Below, piece after piece: positions 1-7,019 of a DNA stretch of 18,575 nucleotides; position 1 is the stretch's first letter; each line of letters begins with the position of its first letter. The position numbers were made by a program, and so were the translations under genes. The stretch is from DATFPQ01 sp035264765. Its GTDB lineage: Bacteria > Actinomycetota > Actinomycetes > Actinomycetales > Angustibacteraceae. Under the pieces are notes generated by a model, which did no database searches, was not told the DNA's origin, and saw only the letters and a program-made list of their open reading frames with translations. Location: assembly GCA_035264765.1 (NCBI GenBank), contig DATFPQ010000199.1, positions 1-18,575 on the forward strand, given 5' to 3'.

Positions 1-1095
1 CAGGCCCGTCGACGCATCGCCGTCGTGGAAGCTGCTGGCGTGACCACGGCCCTCGACACCGACCACATCGGACTGGCCCGGTAACGAGCCGAACGCCGGT
101 CCGGTCCCGAATGCCTTGCCGCTCGTGGCCCACGGCCCGTAGCCGGCGCCCTCGAATCCTTGCACCACTGCACCTGCGGGTGGCGTGTAGAACCCGCCGT
201 CGTCCGCCGTGAAGCGCTTGCCGTCGAAGTCCCCGACGAAGTACTGCGCCGCCGAGCCGCCGGAGATCCCACCGGGGTTGATGTTGACGACGAGAACCCA
301 TTTGGTGTGCCTACGGTTGCCGTCGACGGGGAGCGGGAAGAGGTCCGGGCACTCCCAGACGCCACCGACCGCCCCGGCCGGGCCGAACTCGCTCAGCAGG
401 TTCCAGCTCTTGAGGTCCTTGGAGGAGTAGAACCGCACCTTGTGCTCGGTCGACAGGGACACCGTCATCAGCCAGCTCTTCGTCGGCGCGTACCACTGGA
501 CCTTCGGGTCGCGGAACTCCCGTGAACCGATGTCCAGGACCGGGTTGCCCCCGTACTTGGTCCACGTGCGGCCGCGGTCGGTGCTGTAGGCCAAGGACTG
601 CGCCTGCCTGCCGTCGTTGAAGGCGCTGGTGTAGACCGCCACCATGGCAGGGTTGCTTCGCGTGCCGAACCCGGACGTGTTGTCCCGGTCGACGACGGCA
701 CTACCGGAGAACACCGCCTCGCGGTCGTCGTGCGGTATCGCGAGCGGCAGCTCCTTCCAGTGCACCAGGTCACGGCTGACGGCGTGGCCCCACGACATGT
801 TGCCCCAGGTGTTTCCCTCGGGGTTGTACTGGAAGAACAGGTGGTACTCGCCCTTGTAGTACACGAGGCCGTTCGGGTCGTTCATCCAGTTCTTCTTGGG
901 CGAGAAGTGGAACTGAGGGCGGTAGGTCTCCGCACCGACGGCAGTCGCCGCGGACGCCGACGCTGATCCCGATTCGACGGCTTGCCCCGACGCTCCCGCG
1001 GCGGGCGGACTGCCGACGAAGACGACGACCGCGAGGCCGGCCGCGGCCGCGGCAGCTGCGCGACGACGCGCCCGTCCGGTCCGGAATCTGTGCAT
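1..1095 (-). CDS. Secreted GH32 levanase/inulinase (partial, C-terminus beyond window)
   Basis: Extracellular fructan beta-fructosidase of glycoside hydrolase family 32; 365 codons are visible and the frame is open at the left edge. An Arg-rich n-region and an Ala/Val core (residues about 1-35, ending near PPAAGA) form a Sec-type signal peptide. The family motifs are present: NWMNDPNG with nucleophile Asp73, FFQYNP, RDP with transition-state Asp196, and WECPD with acid/base Glu248. From about residue 318 there is an inserted segment (GFEGAGYGPW..., SLPGQ) like that found in many actinobacterial levanases. The ATG is preceded by GGGGGAG with 5 nt spacing. It follows the cytoplasmic GH32 gene by 23 bp, so it is the last visible gene of the fructan operon. 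Exact preference for levan, inulin or sucrose is not readable from motifs. Confidence 0.93.
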   Translation of the reverse strand, partial: MHRFRTGRARRRAAAAAAAGLAVVVFVGSPPAAGASGQAVESGSASASAATAVGAETYRPQFHFSPKKNWMNDPNGLVYYKGEYHLFFQYNPEGNTWGNMSWGHAVSRDLVHWKELPLAIPHDDREAVFSGSAVVDRDNTSGFGTRSNPAMVAVYTSAFNDGRQAQSLAYSTDRGRTWTKYGGNPVLDIGSREFRDPKVQWYAPTKSWLMTVSLSTEHKVRFYSSKDLKSWNLLSEFGPAGAVGGVWECPDLFPLPVDGNRRHTKWVLVVNINPGGISGGSAAQYFVGDFDGKRFTADDGGFYTPPAGAVVQGFEGAGYGPWATSGKAFGTGPAFGSLPGQSDVVGVEGRGHASSFHDGDASTGL

Positions 1096-1118
1096 ATGAA
1101 CTCCCCCTGACGACACTG

Positions 1119-2393
1119 TCACTCGGAAATGGACTGTTGGCCCAGGCGCCAGACGTTGGTGTCCGCGGCTGCGGCGTGGACCACCCAGGTGCTGGTGTGC
1201 GACGGGTAGGCGCGGGTGGTCATCGGCGTCGTGCCGGCGAACACCTCGACCAGGCTCCCGTCGACGAGGATCCGGGTCGCCGTCGCTGGGTGCGGCGCGA
1301 CGTCGGCGACGAGCACCTCGCCGCCCGCGTCTGCCAGGTACAGCTGCACCGGACCGGTGCTCTCCACCTCGAACGCCGCGGCCTGGAAGCCGGCGCCCGG
1401 CTGCCACGACAGCGGCTCGCGGCGCAGGCCTACGAGCTCGGCCGCCGGGCGCGAGCACAGCTCGCCGTCGACGACCGAGAGCTCGCGCGGGAAGGTCAGG
1501 ACGCCGGCCCAGTCCGCCTCGACGATCTCCTCCCTGCTGCGCCCGTGCTCCCAGGCCCAGGCCCAGAGCAACGTCCGGTCCGGCTGTACCAGCAGCTGGG
1601 GAGCGTAGAAGGTCGGCCCCAGGTCCACCGTCCCTCCCGACGTTGGCTCGAAGGACAGGCCGTCGCCGCTCGGGACCAGGTCACCGACGAGGTAGCTGAC
1701 ACCGGTCAGCGCGTGACCGCCGTCGGCCCACCGCCACAGGGACAGCACCAGCACCCAGCGGTCGTCGATCTGGGCGAGGTTGGGGCACTCCCAGATGTTG
1801 GCGGCGGCGAGCTTGGCCGCGAGCGGGTTGTCGTCCGTGAGGAGCGGGCCGAGCGGCGTCCATCGGGCCAGGTCGTCACAGGCGTAGAGCAGGATCTGCG
1901 GGCGACCCTGCTTGTGCCCGGCCCCCTGGATGGCGTAGCGCCGCCCACCGTGCTGGAAGACGAAGGGGTCGCGCACGTCGGTGATCTGCTGGTCGTCGGG
2001 CATCCCCATCACGGAGGACCGGTCCTGCTCCCAGGAGTCGAGGGTGCGGTCACTGCGGGCCAGCACGACCTCGGCACGACCGCTGGCGTCGGTGACGGCG
2101 CTGTAGACGGCGGTCGGCACGCCCCCGTCGTCGACAACCGTCCCGCTCCAGCAACCGTAGGCGTCCAGCTCGCCAGGACGGTTCACCAGGGCGACCGGCT
2201 GGTAGCGCCAGACCAGCAGGTCGGTGGAGGAGGCGTGCCCCCACTTGATGTCGCCGTGGTGCGGCGTATCGGGGTTGTACTGGAAGAACACGTGGTAGGT
2301 GCCGTCGATGTGGCACAGCCCGTTCGGGTCGTTGACCCAGCCTCGCTCTGGGCGCACGTGCAGGGACGGGAAGGCCGGCTCGTGGCTGCTCAC
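1119..2393 (-). CDS. Cytoplasmic GH32 beta-fructofuranosidase / fructan hydrolase
   Basis: GH32 enzyme of 424 residues without a signal peptide, so it should act inside the cell on imported fructo-oligosaccharides or sucrose. Catalytic motifs are complete: WVNDPNG with nucleophile Asp22, FFQYNP at 36-41, RDP at 141-143, and ECP with acid/base Glu202; the C-terminal part is the usual beta-sandwich. The start chosen is GTG, whose last bases overlap the stop of the upstream permease (GTGA), with GGGGA 7 nt upstream. The open frame runs much further upstream, but that part is antiphase to the permease coding frame and is not expected to be translated. Only a transported substrate makes sense of a cytosolic GH32 directly behind an ABC importer. 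Sucrose-6-phosphate hydrolase is a less likely alternative, since no PTS gene is present. Confidence 0.93.
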   Translation of the reverse strand: MSSHEPAFPSLHVRPERGWVNDPNGLCHIDGTYHVFFQYNPDTPHHGDIKWGHASSTDLLVWRYQPVALVNRPGELDAYGCWSGTVVDDGGVPTAVYSAVTDASGRAEVVLARSDRTLDSWEQDRSSVMGMPDDQQITDVRDPFVFQHGGRRYAIQGAGHKQGRPQILLYACDDLARWTPLGPLLTDDNPLAAKLAAANIWECPNLAQIDDRWVLVLSLWRWADGGHALTGVSYLVGDLVPSGDGLSFEPTSGGTVDLGPTFYAPQLLVQPDRTLLWAWAWEHGRSREEIVEADWAGVLTFPRELSVVDGELCSRPAAELVGLRREPLSWQPGAGFQAAAFEVESTGPVQLYLADAGGEVLVADVAPHPATATRILVDGSLVEVFAGTTPMTTRAYPSHTSTWVVHAAAADTNVWRLGQQSISE

Positions 2394-3259
2394 TTGCTCG
2401 TCCCCGCGGTCAGGCCCTCGCGCAGGGGACGCTGCCCGACGAAGAAGACGACCAGGGCCGGGATCATCGACAGCACGACGCCGGCCAGGACGGTGGAGAC
2501 GCTGCCGGTGCCGAGGTTTCCCTGCAGGGTCACCAGTCCCAGCGGCAGGGTGAAGTTCTGCTCGCTGACGGTCAGGATCAGCGGGCGGAAAAACTCGTTC
2601 CAGTGGTAGTTGAACGCCAGGATGCCGACGATGGCCAGGCCGGGCATGGCCAGCGGTGCGTAGATCGAGGTGAAGGTCCGGAAGGGGCCCGCCCCGTCGA
2701 TCGCGGCGGCCTCCGCGAGCTCGGCCGGCAGCCCAAGGAAGTACTGGCGCATCAGGAAGGTGCCGAAGGCGGTGGGGATGGCAGGCAGGATGAGCGCGAG
2801 CAGCGTGTCGGACAGGCCCATGCCACGGATCAGCATGAACACCGGGACGATGGTGACCTGCAAGGGCACCATCATGGTTGCGAGCACGACGCCGAACAGG
2901 ACGCGGGACCCGCGGAACTCGATCCGGGCGAAGACGTAGCCGGCCAGCGCGGCCGTGAACATCTGGCCGACCGCGCACAGGCCCGTGACCAGCGCGCTGT
3001 TCCAGACGAGCAGGACCATGTCGACCTTGGCGAAGACGTCGGCGAAGGCACTGAGCCCGAACCGGGTCTGGCCGGCGCCCGCGACCTGCGGGGTGACGGC
3101 GATCCACAGCGTCCACAGGACGGGGCCAAGCGTGAGAACCGTTGCGACGCCGAGGACGACGACCCGGCCGATGGTGCCGGGCGAGAGAGTGCGGCGGCTT
3201 CGGGAGGTCCGAGAGACGCCGGACCTCATGGAGGTGGGAGAGACGGTCGTAGTGGTCAC
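2390..3259 (-). CDS. Carbohydrate ABC transporter permease, MalG type
   Basis: Inner-membrane permease of the CUT1 (MalFGK2-like) sugar importer class, 289 residues. It has an N-terminal TM (about 31-55), several further TMs, and the cytoplasmic EAA loop that docks the ATPase at about 183-206 (EAAAIDGAGPFRTF...). The GTG start at 3259 is preferred because GAGGG lies 8 nt upstream, just after the stop of the MalF-type partner (11 bp gap); an in-frame ATG at 3229 has no ribosome binding site. Its stop overlaps the start of the GH32 gene by 4 nt. No ATPase gene is in the operon, consistent with a shared MsiK-type ATPase elsewhere (inference). Confidence 0.93.
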   Translation of the reverse strand: MTTTTVSPTSMRSGVSRTSRSRRTLSPGTIGRVVVLGVATVLTLGPVLWTLWIAVTPQVAGAGQTRFGLSAFADVFAKVDMVLLVWNSALVTGLCAVGQMFTAALAGYVFARIEFRGSRVLFGVVLATMMVPLQVTIVPVFMLIRGMGLSDTLLALILPAIPTAFGTFLMRQYFLGLPAELAEAAAIDGAGPFRTFTSIYAPLAMPGLAIVGILAFNYHWNEFFRPLILTVSEQNFTLPLGLVTLQGNLGTGSVSTVLAGVVLSMIPALVVFFVGQRPLREGLTAGTSK

Positions 3260-3270
3260 GGCGGTTGCCC

Positions 3271-4224
3271 TCACTGGTAGAAGACGAAGCGGCGGCTGAG
3301 GCGGAACTGGAGGGCGGTGACGCCCATGATGATGAGCGTCAGCACGATGCCGATGGCCGAGGCGCGGCCGAACCGCAACTGCTGGAACGCGGACTCGAAG
3401 ATGACCATGACCGCGGTGCGCGTGGAGTCGCCCGGCCCGCCACGGGTCAGCACGTAGGGCTGGTCGAAGATCTGCAACGCGCTGATAATCGCCATGACGG
3501 ACGCGACGAGGACCGTGGGGCTGAGCAGCGGCAAGGTGATGTGCCGGAACTGCTTCCAGCCGGTGATGCCGTCGATCGAAGAGGCCTCGTACACGTCCCG
3601 GGGGATCGAGGCCAGGCCGCCGACGAACAGCAGGAACGAGAACCCGAAGTTCTGCCAGACGTAGACCAGGACGACAACGACCGTGGCGCCACCCGCCGAG
3701 GTCAGCCACGGGACTGCCGGAAGGCTGACGATGGACAGCACCTTGTTGACCAGACCGAAGTCCTGGTTGAACAGGAACGCCATCATCAGCGAGACGGACG
3801 CCGCGGACAGGATGAGCGGGAAGAACAGCGCGGACCGGAAGAAGGCGCGCAGCCACCCGGGCATCTTGGACTGCACCAGCACGGCCAAGGCGAGGGCGAC
3901 GGCCAGCTGCAGCGCCACGGCGACCACGACGAAGGCGAAGGTGTTCAGGAACGCTACCCGCACGGTGGGGTCGGAGCCGATGGCGGCGAAGTTGTCGAAG
4001 CCGACGAACTTCGGCTTGGTGATGATGTCCCACTGGAAGAAGGCCAGCACGATCGAGGCCACGATCGGGATGAGCGTGAAGAGCGTGATCCCCACGACGG
4101 TCGGAGCCAGGAACAGCGCGGCCATCAGGCGGCGGGCCCGACGGTCCCGCTTGCCGGCCACCGCGTGCAGGGCAGCCTTGCTCGCGTCGACCGTTGGGCG
4201 CTCGGTAGGCAGGGTGACGGCCAT
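3271..4224 (-). CDS. Carbohydrate ABC transporter permease, MalF type
   Basis: First permease subunit of the fructan importer, 317 residues. After a basic cytoplasmic N-terminus (KRDRRARR near 25-32) there are about six TM helices, starting with LMAALFLAPTVVGITLF. The EAA loop that contacts the ATP-binding subunit is at about 213-236 (EASSIDGITGWKQFRHITLP). The ATG shares its A with the stop of the binding-protein gene (TGATG). The ribosome binding site AGGAGG lies inside the last codons of that gene, so translation of the two is probably coupled. Family and role are clear; substrate is inferred from the two GH32 genes in the operon. Confidence 0.94.
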   Translation of the reverse strand: MAVTLPTERPTVDASKAALHAVAGKRDRRARRLMAALFLAPTVVGITLFTLIPIVASIVLAFFQWDIITKPKFVGFDNFAAIGSDPTVRVAFLNTFAFVVVAVALQLAVALALAVLVQSKMPGWLRAFFRSALFFPLILSAASVSLMMAFLFNQDFGLVNKVLSIVSLPAVPWLTSAGGATVVVVLVYVWQNFGFSFLLFVGGLASIPRDVYEASSIDGITGWKQFRHITLPLLSPTVLVASVMAIISALQIFDQPYVLTRGGPGDSTRTAVMVIFESAFQQLRFGRASAIGIVLTLIIMGVTALQFRLSRRFVFYQ

Positions 4225-5615
4225 CAGTTCCTCCTCAGGGCAAGCTCGAGATCGCGCTGCATGGTGCCGAGGTTCGCGCGAACGCTGCCGGCGGACCCGG
4301 TCAGGGCCCCCAGCACGTTCTTGATGAGCGCGGTCTCGACCGCTGCCTGCTGCGGTGGGGCGGGAATCGGGCCGGACGTCGGGAACCTGTCGAGCGTGTC
4401 GTAGAAGACGGACCAGTGTCGCGGACCCTTACCGGCGTACAACTGCTCGTTCACCATGGAGCGTCGCGTCGGTGTCGTGCTCGGCGTCGGCATGGCGAGC
4501 TGCATCGCCTCCTTGGTAGCGCAGAACTTGATCCACTCCCAGGCCTCGTCCTTGCGCTCGGACGTCCGCATGATGGTGTAGCCGGCGGCTCCGAACTGGT
4601 GCCGCTGCGTCCGCCCGCGCGGGAAGAAGCTGACGTCGAAGTCGTCCGGACCCATGCCGCCCTCGTTCAGCCCCTGCACCCAGTAGCCACCGGCCGGCGT
4701 GGCGCCGATGGCGCCCTCGGCGAAGCGGGCCACGAGCTCGTTGCCGCCGCCCTGGGCGGGGCTGGAGGCGAGCCCTTCGGCAACCATGGCCCGCAGGTAC
4801 TCGAACGACTCGGCGACCCGCGGGTCGTCGGCGTTGGGCTCGAGCCACTGGTACCCGCCGCTGCGCTGCGCCGACGTCGGGTCGTTCGGGTAGAACTGCT
4901 TCCAGAACCACTGTCCCCCAGCGGCCTTGGACTCCTTCAGGAAGCTGGTGTCGTTGACGTAGAGCCACGGCACCACGCCGCCGAACAGCCGGTTGGTCCA
5001 GAAGAAGGGACGGAACGTGCCGGTGGAGGAGCGCCGCATCTTGCGCAGCGCGTCCAGGAAGTCGTCCGTGGTCCAGTTGTCCGGCGGCCGCTCGAGCCCG
5101 GCCCGCTGCCACGCGGCGGTGTTGTAGTACATGTTCGCGGCGTTGAAGTCCATCGGCAGCTGGTACAGGCTGCCCTGGTACATGAACGCCTCGATCAGCG
5201 AGGGGTGCACGTCGTCGAAGTAGTCCTGCACGGCGGCCTGGTCGCGGCGCACGTACTCGTCGAGCGGGTACGCAAGCCGGTCGGCGAACAGCTGAGCCCC
5301 CTCCGTCGCCACGACGCAGACGTCCGGCGGGGTGCCGGCCGCCACCAGGGTGAGGATCTTGGCGAAGAAGTTGCTCCAGTCCGCGCCCTGGATCGCCTGG
5401 ATGCGGACCGGGATGTCGGGGTGCTGGGCGGTGAAGGCGCGCACGAGCTCCTGTCGTGACGCGGCGTCCTGGGCGGTGCCGAGGATCGCGACATTCAGGG
5501 CGTCGCTCTTGCGGCCCGGGATGTCCGAGGCGGTGAGCCGGGGCACCGAGGCCACGGTGCCGAGGGCGCCGGCGCCGAGCAGTCCGAGGACGGCGCGGCG
5601 GGAGAGGTCGGCCAT
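4224..5615 (-). CDS. Extracellular solute-binding protein for the fructan ABC importer
   Basis: Family 1 extracellular solute-binding protein, 463 residues, expected to capture fructo-oligosaccharides for the downstream permeases. The N-terminus (LSRRAVLGLLGAGALGTVAS) carries a twin-arginine motif followed by a hydrophobic stretch; there is no lipobox cysteine, so it looks like a Tat substrate rather than the usual lipoprotein. Typical binding-protein features follow: WSNFFAKILTLVAAGTPPDV near residues 80-100, aromatic-rich patches, and a C-terminal WEWIKF segment. The ATG has GAGGAG 6 nt upstream. It is the first full-size gene of the operon, about 140 nt after the predicted transcription start, and its stop overlaps the permease start. 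Confidence 0.92.
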   Translation of the reverse strand: MADLSRRAVLGLLGAGALGTVASVPRLTASDIPGRKSDALNVAILGTAQDAASRQELVRAFTAQHPDIPVRIQAIQGADWSNFFAKILTLVAAGTPPDVCVVATEGAQLFADRLAYPLDEYVRRDQAAVQDYFDDVHPSLIEAFMYQGSLYQLPMDFNAANMYYNTAAWQRAGLERPPDNWTTDDFLDALRKMRRSSTGTFRPFFWTNRLFGGVVPWLYVNDTSFLKESKAAGGQWFWKQFYPNDPTSAQRSGGYQWLEPNADDPRVAESFEYLRAMVAEGLASSPAQGGGNELVARFAEGAIGATPAGGYWVQGLNEGGMGPDDFDVSFFPRGRTQRHQFGAAGYTIMRTSERKDEAWEWIKFCATKEAMQLAMPTPSTTPTRRSMVNEQLYAGKGPRHWSVFYDTLDRFPTSGPIPAPPQQAAVETALIKNVLGALTGSAGSVRANLGTMQRDLELALRRN

Positions 5616-5671
5616 CAGCTGCTCCTCGGTCGAGCGGGGCGGCCGCGGCCGGCGGCGTGGTGCGAGGCCAT
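5615..5671 (-). CDS. Candidate 18-aa leader peptide upstream of the binding-protein gene
   Basis: A short frame encodes MASHHAAGRGRPARPRSS. It has a good ribosome binding site (GAGGAG, 8 nt before the ATG). Its TGA stop shares the A of the binding-protein ATG (TGATG), the same coupling seen between other genes of this operon. The ribosome binding site of the binding-protein gene lies in its last codons. This suggests translational coupling or leader control, but such a short frame could also be chance; no homolog can be named. Confidence 0.4.
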   Translation of the reverse strand: MASHHAAGRGRPARPRSS

Positions 5672-5738
5672 GATGAGATCTCCTCTACGACGACTCTGGC
5701 GGTGAGGGAGGACCGCGGGCGGCGGTCTGGGAACCGGT

Positions 5739-5756
5739 GGTGGAATCGATTCCACC
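5739..5756. promoter_or_regulatory. LacI-type operator at the fructan operon start site
   Basis: Perfect 18-bp palindrome GGTGGAATCGATTCCACC with a central CG, the usual form of LacI-family operators. It covers the expected transcription start (about 5754) of the minus-strand operon. It shares its 16-bp core exactly with the second palindrome 68 bp away. Confidence 0.85.
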
Positions 5757-5760
5757 CGGA

Positions 5761-5789
5761 ACGGTAGGAGGCCGCCGAGGGGCCGTCAA
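5761..5789 (-). promoter_or_regulatory. Promoter of the fructan operon
   Basis: On the minus strand, -35 TTGACG (5789-5784) and -10 TACCGT (5766-5761) are separated by 17 bp. The expected start near 5754 falls inside the adjacent operator, so bound repressor should block initiation. Promoter boxes read by eye. Confidence 0.65.
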
Positions 5790-5805
5790 GGGGGTCGCGG
5801 CGAAA

Positions 5806-5835
5806 TTGTGGAATCGATTCCACCGCCGCTAGGGT
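5806..5835 (+). promoter_or_regulatory. Promoter of the LacI-family regulator gene
   Basis: -35 TTGTGG (5806-5811) and -10 TAGGGT (5830-5835), 18 bp spacer. The -10 ends 6 nt before the ATG and no ribosome binding site is evident, so the mRNA is probably leaderless. The second operator occupies the -35 edge and the spacer. Confidence 0.55.
5808..5823. promoter_or_regulatory. Second LacI-type operator, in the regulator's own promoter
   Basis: Perfect 16-bp palindrome GTGGAATCGATTCCAC, identical to the core of the operator at 5739-5756. It lies between the -35 and -10 boxes of the regulator gene, which implies autorepression. Centre-to-centre distance between the two sites is 68 bp, so looping between them is possible but unproven. 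Confidence 0.85.
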
Positions 5836-5841
5836 TCCGGC

Positions 5842-6864
5842 ATGCGCGGGAACATCACGATGGCCGAGCTGGCGCGTGCCGCCGGCGTTTCGATGGCCAC
5901 CGCGTCCCGGGCGCTGAGCGACCACCCGAAGGTCGCGCCGGCCACGCGGGCCCGGGTGCAGGCCGTCGCGTCCGACCTGGGGTACGTCCACAACAGCGTG
6001 GCGCGGACGCTGCGGACCAACCGCTCGTACACCCTCGGGCTGGTCAGCGACCAGATCGCGACCACGCCCTACGCGGGTCGGATCATCCTCGGCGCTCAGG
6101 AGGCGGCTGCCCGGCAGGGCTGGCTGCTGCTGCTGCTCAACTCCGGTGGCGACCCCCAGCTCGAGCGCCGCGAGATCCAGACTCTCCTCCAGCGCCAGGT
6201 AGACGGCCTGCTCTACGCGGCGATGTACCACCAGGTCGTCACGCCGCCGGCGGCCCTTGCCCAGGTTCCCAGCGTGCTGCTCGACGCCCGTTCGGACGAC
6301 GCCTCCCTGCCGTCGGTCGTGCCCGACGAAGTCGGTGGCGCCCGCGCGGCCGTGGCCGAGCTGTTGCGGCACGGCCACCGCCGGATCGGCTTCGTCACCC
6401 ATGGGGACGACATCCCGGCGACTCACGGCCGGCTCCGGGGCTACCAGAAGGCGCTGCTCGCGGCCGGCGTCCCGGTCGACCCGTCCCTGGTCGCCGTCGG
6501 CCCGTCTACGCCGCAGGGCGGCTACCCGGCGGCCCTCGCCCTCCTCGACCGGCCGGACCGGCCCAGCGCCCTGTTCTGCTTCAACGACCGGATGGCGATG
6601 GGGGCCTACCAGGCCGCGGCCGCGCTGGGATTGCGGGTCCCCGAGGACGTGTCGGTCATCGGCTTCGACAACCAGGAGTCCGTGGCCGACGCCTTGCGAC
6701 CCGGACTGACGACGATGGCGCTGCCGCACTACGAGATGGGCGTGTGGGCGGTCGAGGTGGTCCTGGCGCGCGTCCACGACGCCGCGGCCCCGGTTGAGCA
6801 TGCCGTCCTGCCGTGTCCGCTGGTCGTCCGGGAGTCCGTGGCAGCGCCACCGCCAACCGGGTGA
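5842..6864 (+). CDS. LacI-family transcriptional regulator of the fructan operon
   Basis: LacI/GalR regulator, 340 residues, standard length. The N-terminal helix-turn-helix (about 5-28, TMAELARAAGVSMATASRAL) is followed by the hinge (YVHNSVARTLR, about 48-58) and a periplasmic-binding-protein-like effector domain (about 62-330, with NDRMAMGAYQAA and SVIGFDNQE). It is divergent from the fructan operon, and matching palindromes sit on both promoters. The likely role is a repressor released by an intracellular fructan-derived sugar; the actual effector is not readable. The ATG lies 6 nt after a TAGGGT -10 box, so translation may begin on a leaderless mRNA. The gene ends before the promoter of the second sugar operon, whose operator differs, so it probably does not control that one. 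Confidence 0.93.
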   Translation: MRGNITMAELARAAGVSMATASRALSDHPKVAPATRARVQAVASDLGYVHNSVARTLRTNRSYTLGLVSDQIATTPYAGRIILGAQEAAARQGWLLLLLNSGGDPQLERREIQTLLQRQVDGLLYAAMYHQVVTPPAALAQVPSVLLDARSDDASLPSVVPDEVGGARAAVAELLRHGHRRIGFVTHGDDIPATHGRLRGYQKALLAAGVPVDPSLVAVGPSTPQGGYPAALALLDRPDRPSALFCFNDRMAMGAYQAAAALGLRVPEDVSVIGFDNQESVADALRPGLTTMALPHYEMGVWAVEVVLARVHDAAAPVEHAVLPCPLVVRESVAAPPPTG

Positions 6865-6892
6865 GTCGGACCGCCCAGGTTCACCAAGCCGC

Positions 6893-6921
6893 TTGACAGG
6901 CTCGCGTGGGTCCAGCAGGCT
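6893..6921 (+). promoter_or_regulatory. Promoter of the second sugar ABC operon
   Basis: Consensus -35 TTGACA (6893-6898), 17-bp spacer, -10 CAGGCT (6916-6921). The start is expected near 6928, about 90 nt before the GTG and just ahead of the palindrome at 6936-6966. Confidence 0.6.
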
Positions 6922-6935
6922 CCGGGCGTCGGGAT

Positions 6936-6966
6936 GCCCAAAACCATTTGGCAAATCGTTTTGGGC
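6936..6966. promoter_or_regulatory. 31-bp palindromic operator of the second sugar operon
   Basis: Arms GCCCAAAAC and GTTTTGGGC enclose ATTTG-G-CAAAT; 14 of 15 base pairs are symmetric around 6951. Each half is itself a short inverted repeat (CCAAA-ACCA-TTTGG, and on the other strand CAAAAC-GATTTG with a central CG). It therefore reads like two overlapping LacI-type sites. It lies at about +8 to +38 of the predicted transcript. No T-run follows, so it is not a typical terminator. The sequence is unlike the GTGGAATCGATTCCAC sites of the neighbouring operon. Confidence 0.65.
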
Positions 6967-7019
6967 TCTCGTGCCAACGCCCGCTGGAGCGGAACCCGTC
7001 TGAGCAAAGGAGCTCAACC

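Noticed and set aside
1137..2609. 490-codon plus-strand open frame
   Set aside because: Antisense to the cytoplasmic GH32 gene, whose catalytic motifs are intact; the predicted protein shows no family features.
3227..3229. ATG start for the MalG-type permease of the fructan operon
   Set aside because: No ribosome binding site before it, while the in-frame GTG at 3259 has GAGGG at 8 nt.
6936..6966. Reading the 31-bp palindrome as the terminator of the LacI gene
   Set aside because: It lies 71 bp past the LacI stop, after the next operon's promoter, and lacks a T-run; an operator fits better.
4429..7017. 862-codon minus-strand open frame
   Set aside because: It runs out of frame through the binding-protein gene and antisense to the LacI gene. 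It has Arg/Gly-rich low-complexity composition and crosses the operator region; it is a by-product of high GC.
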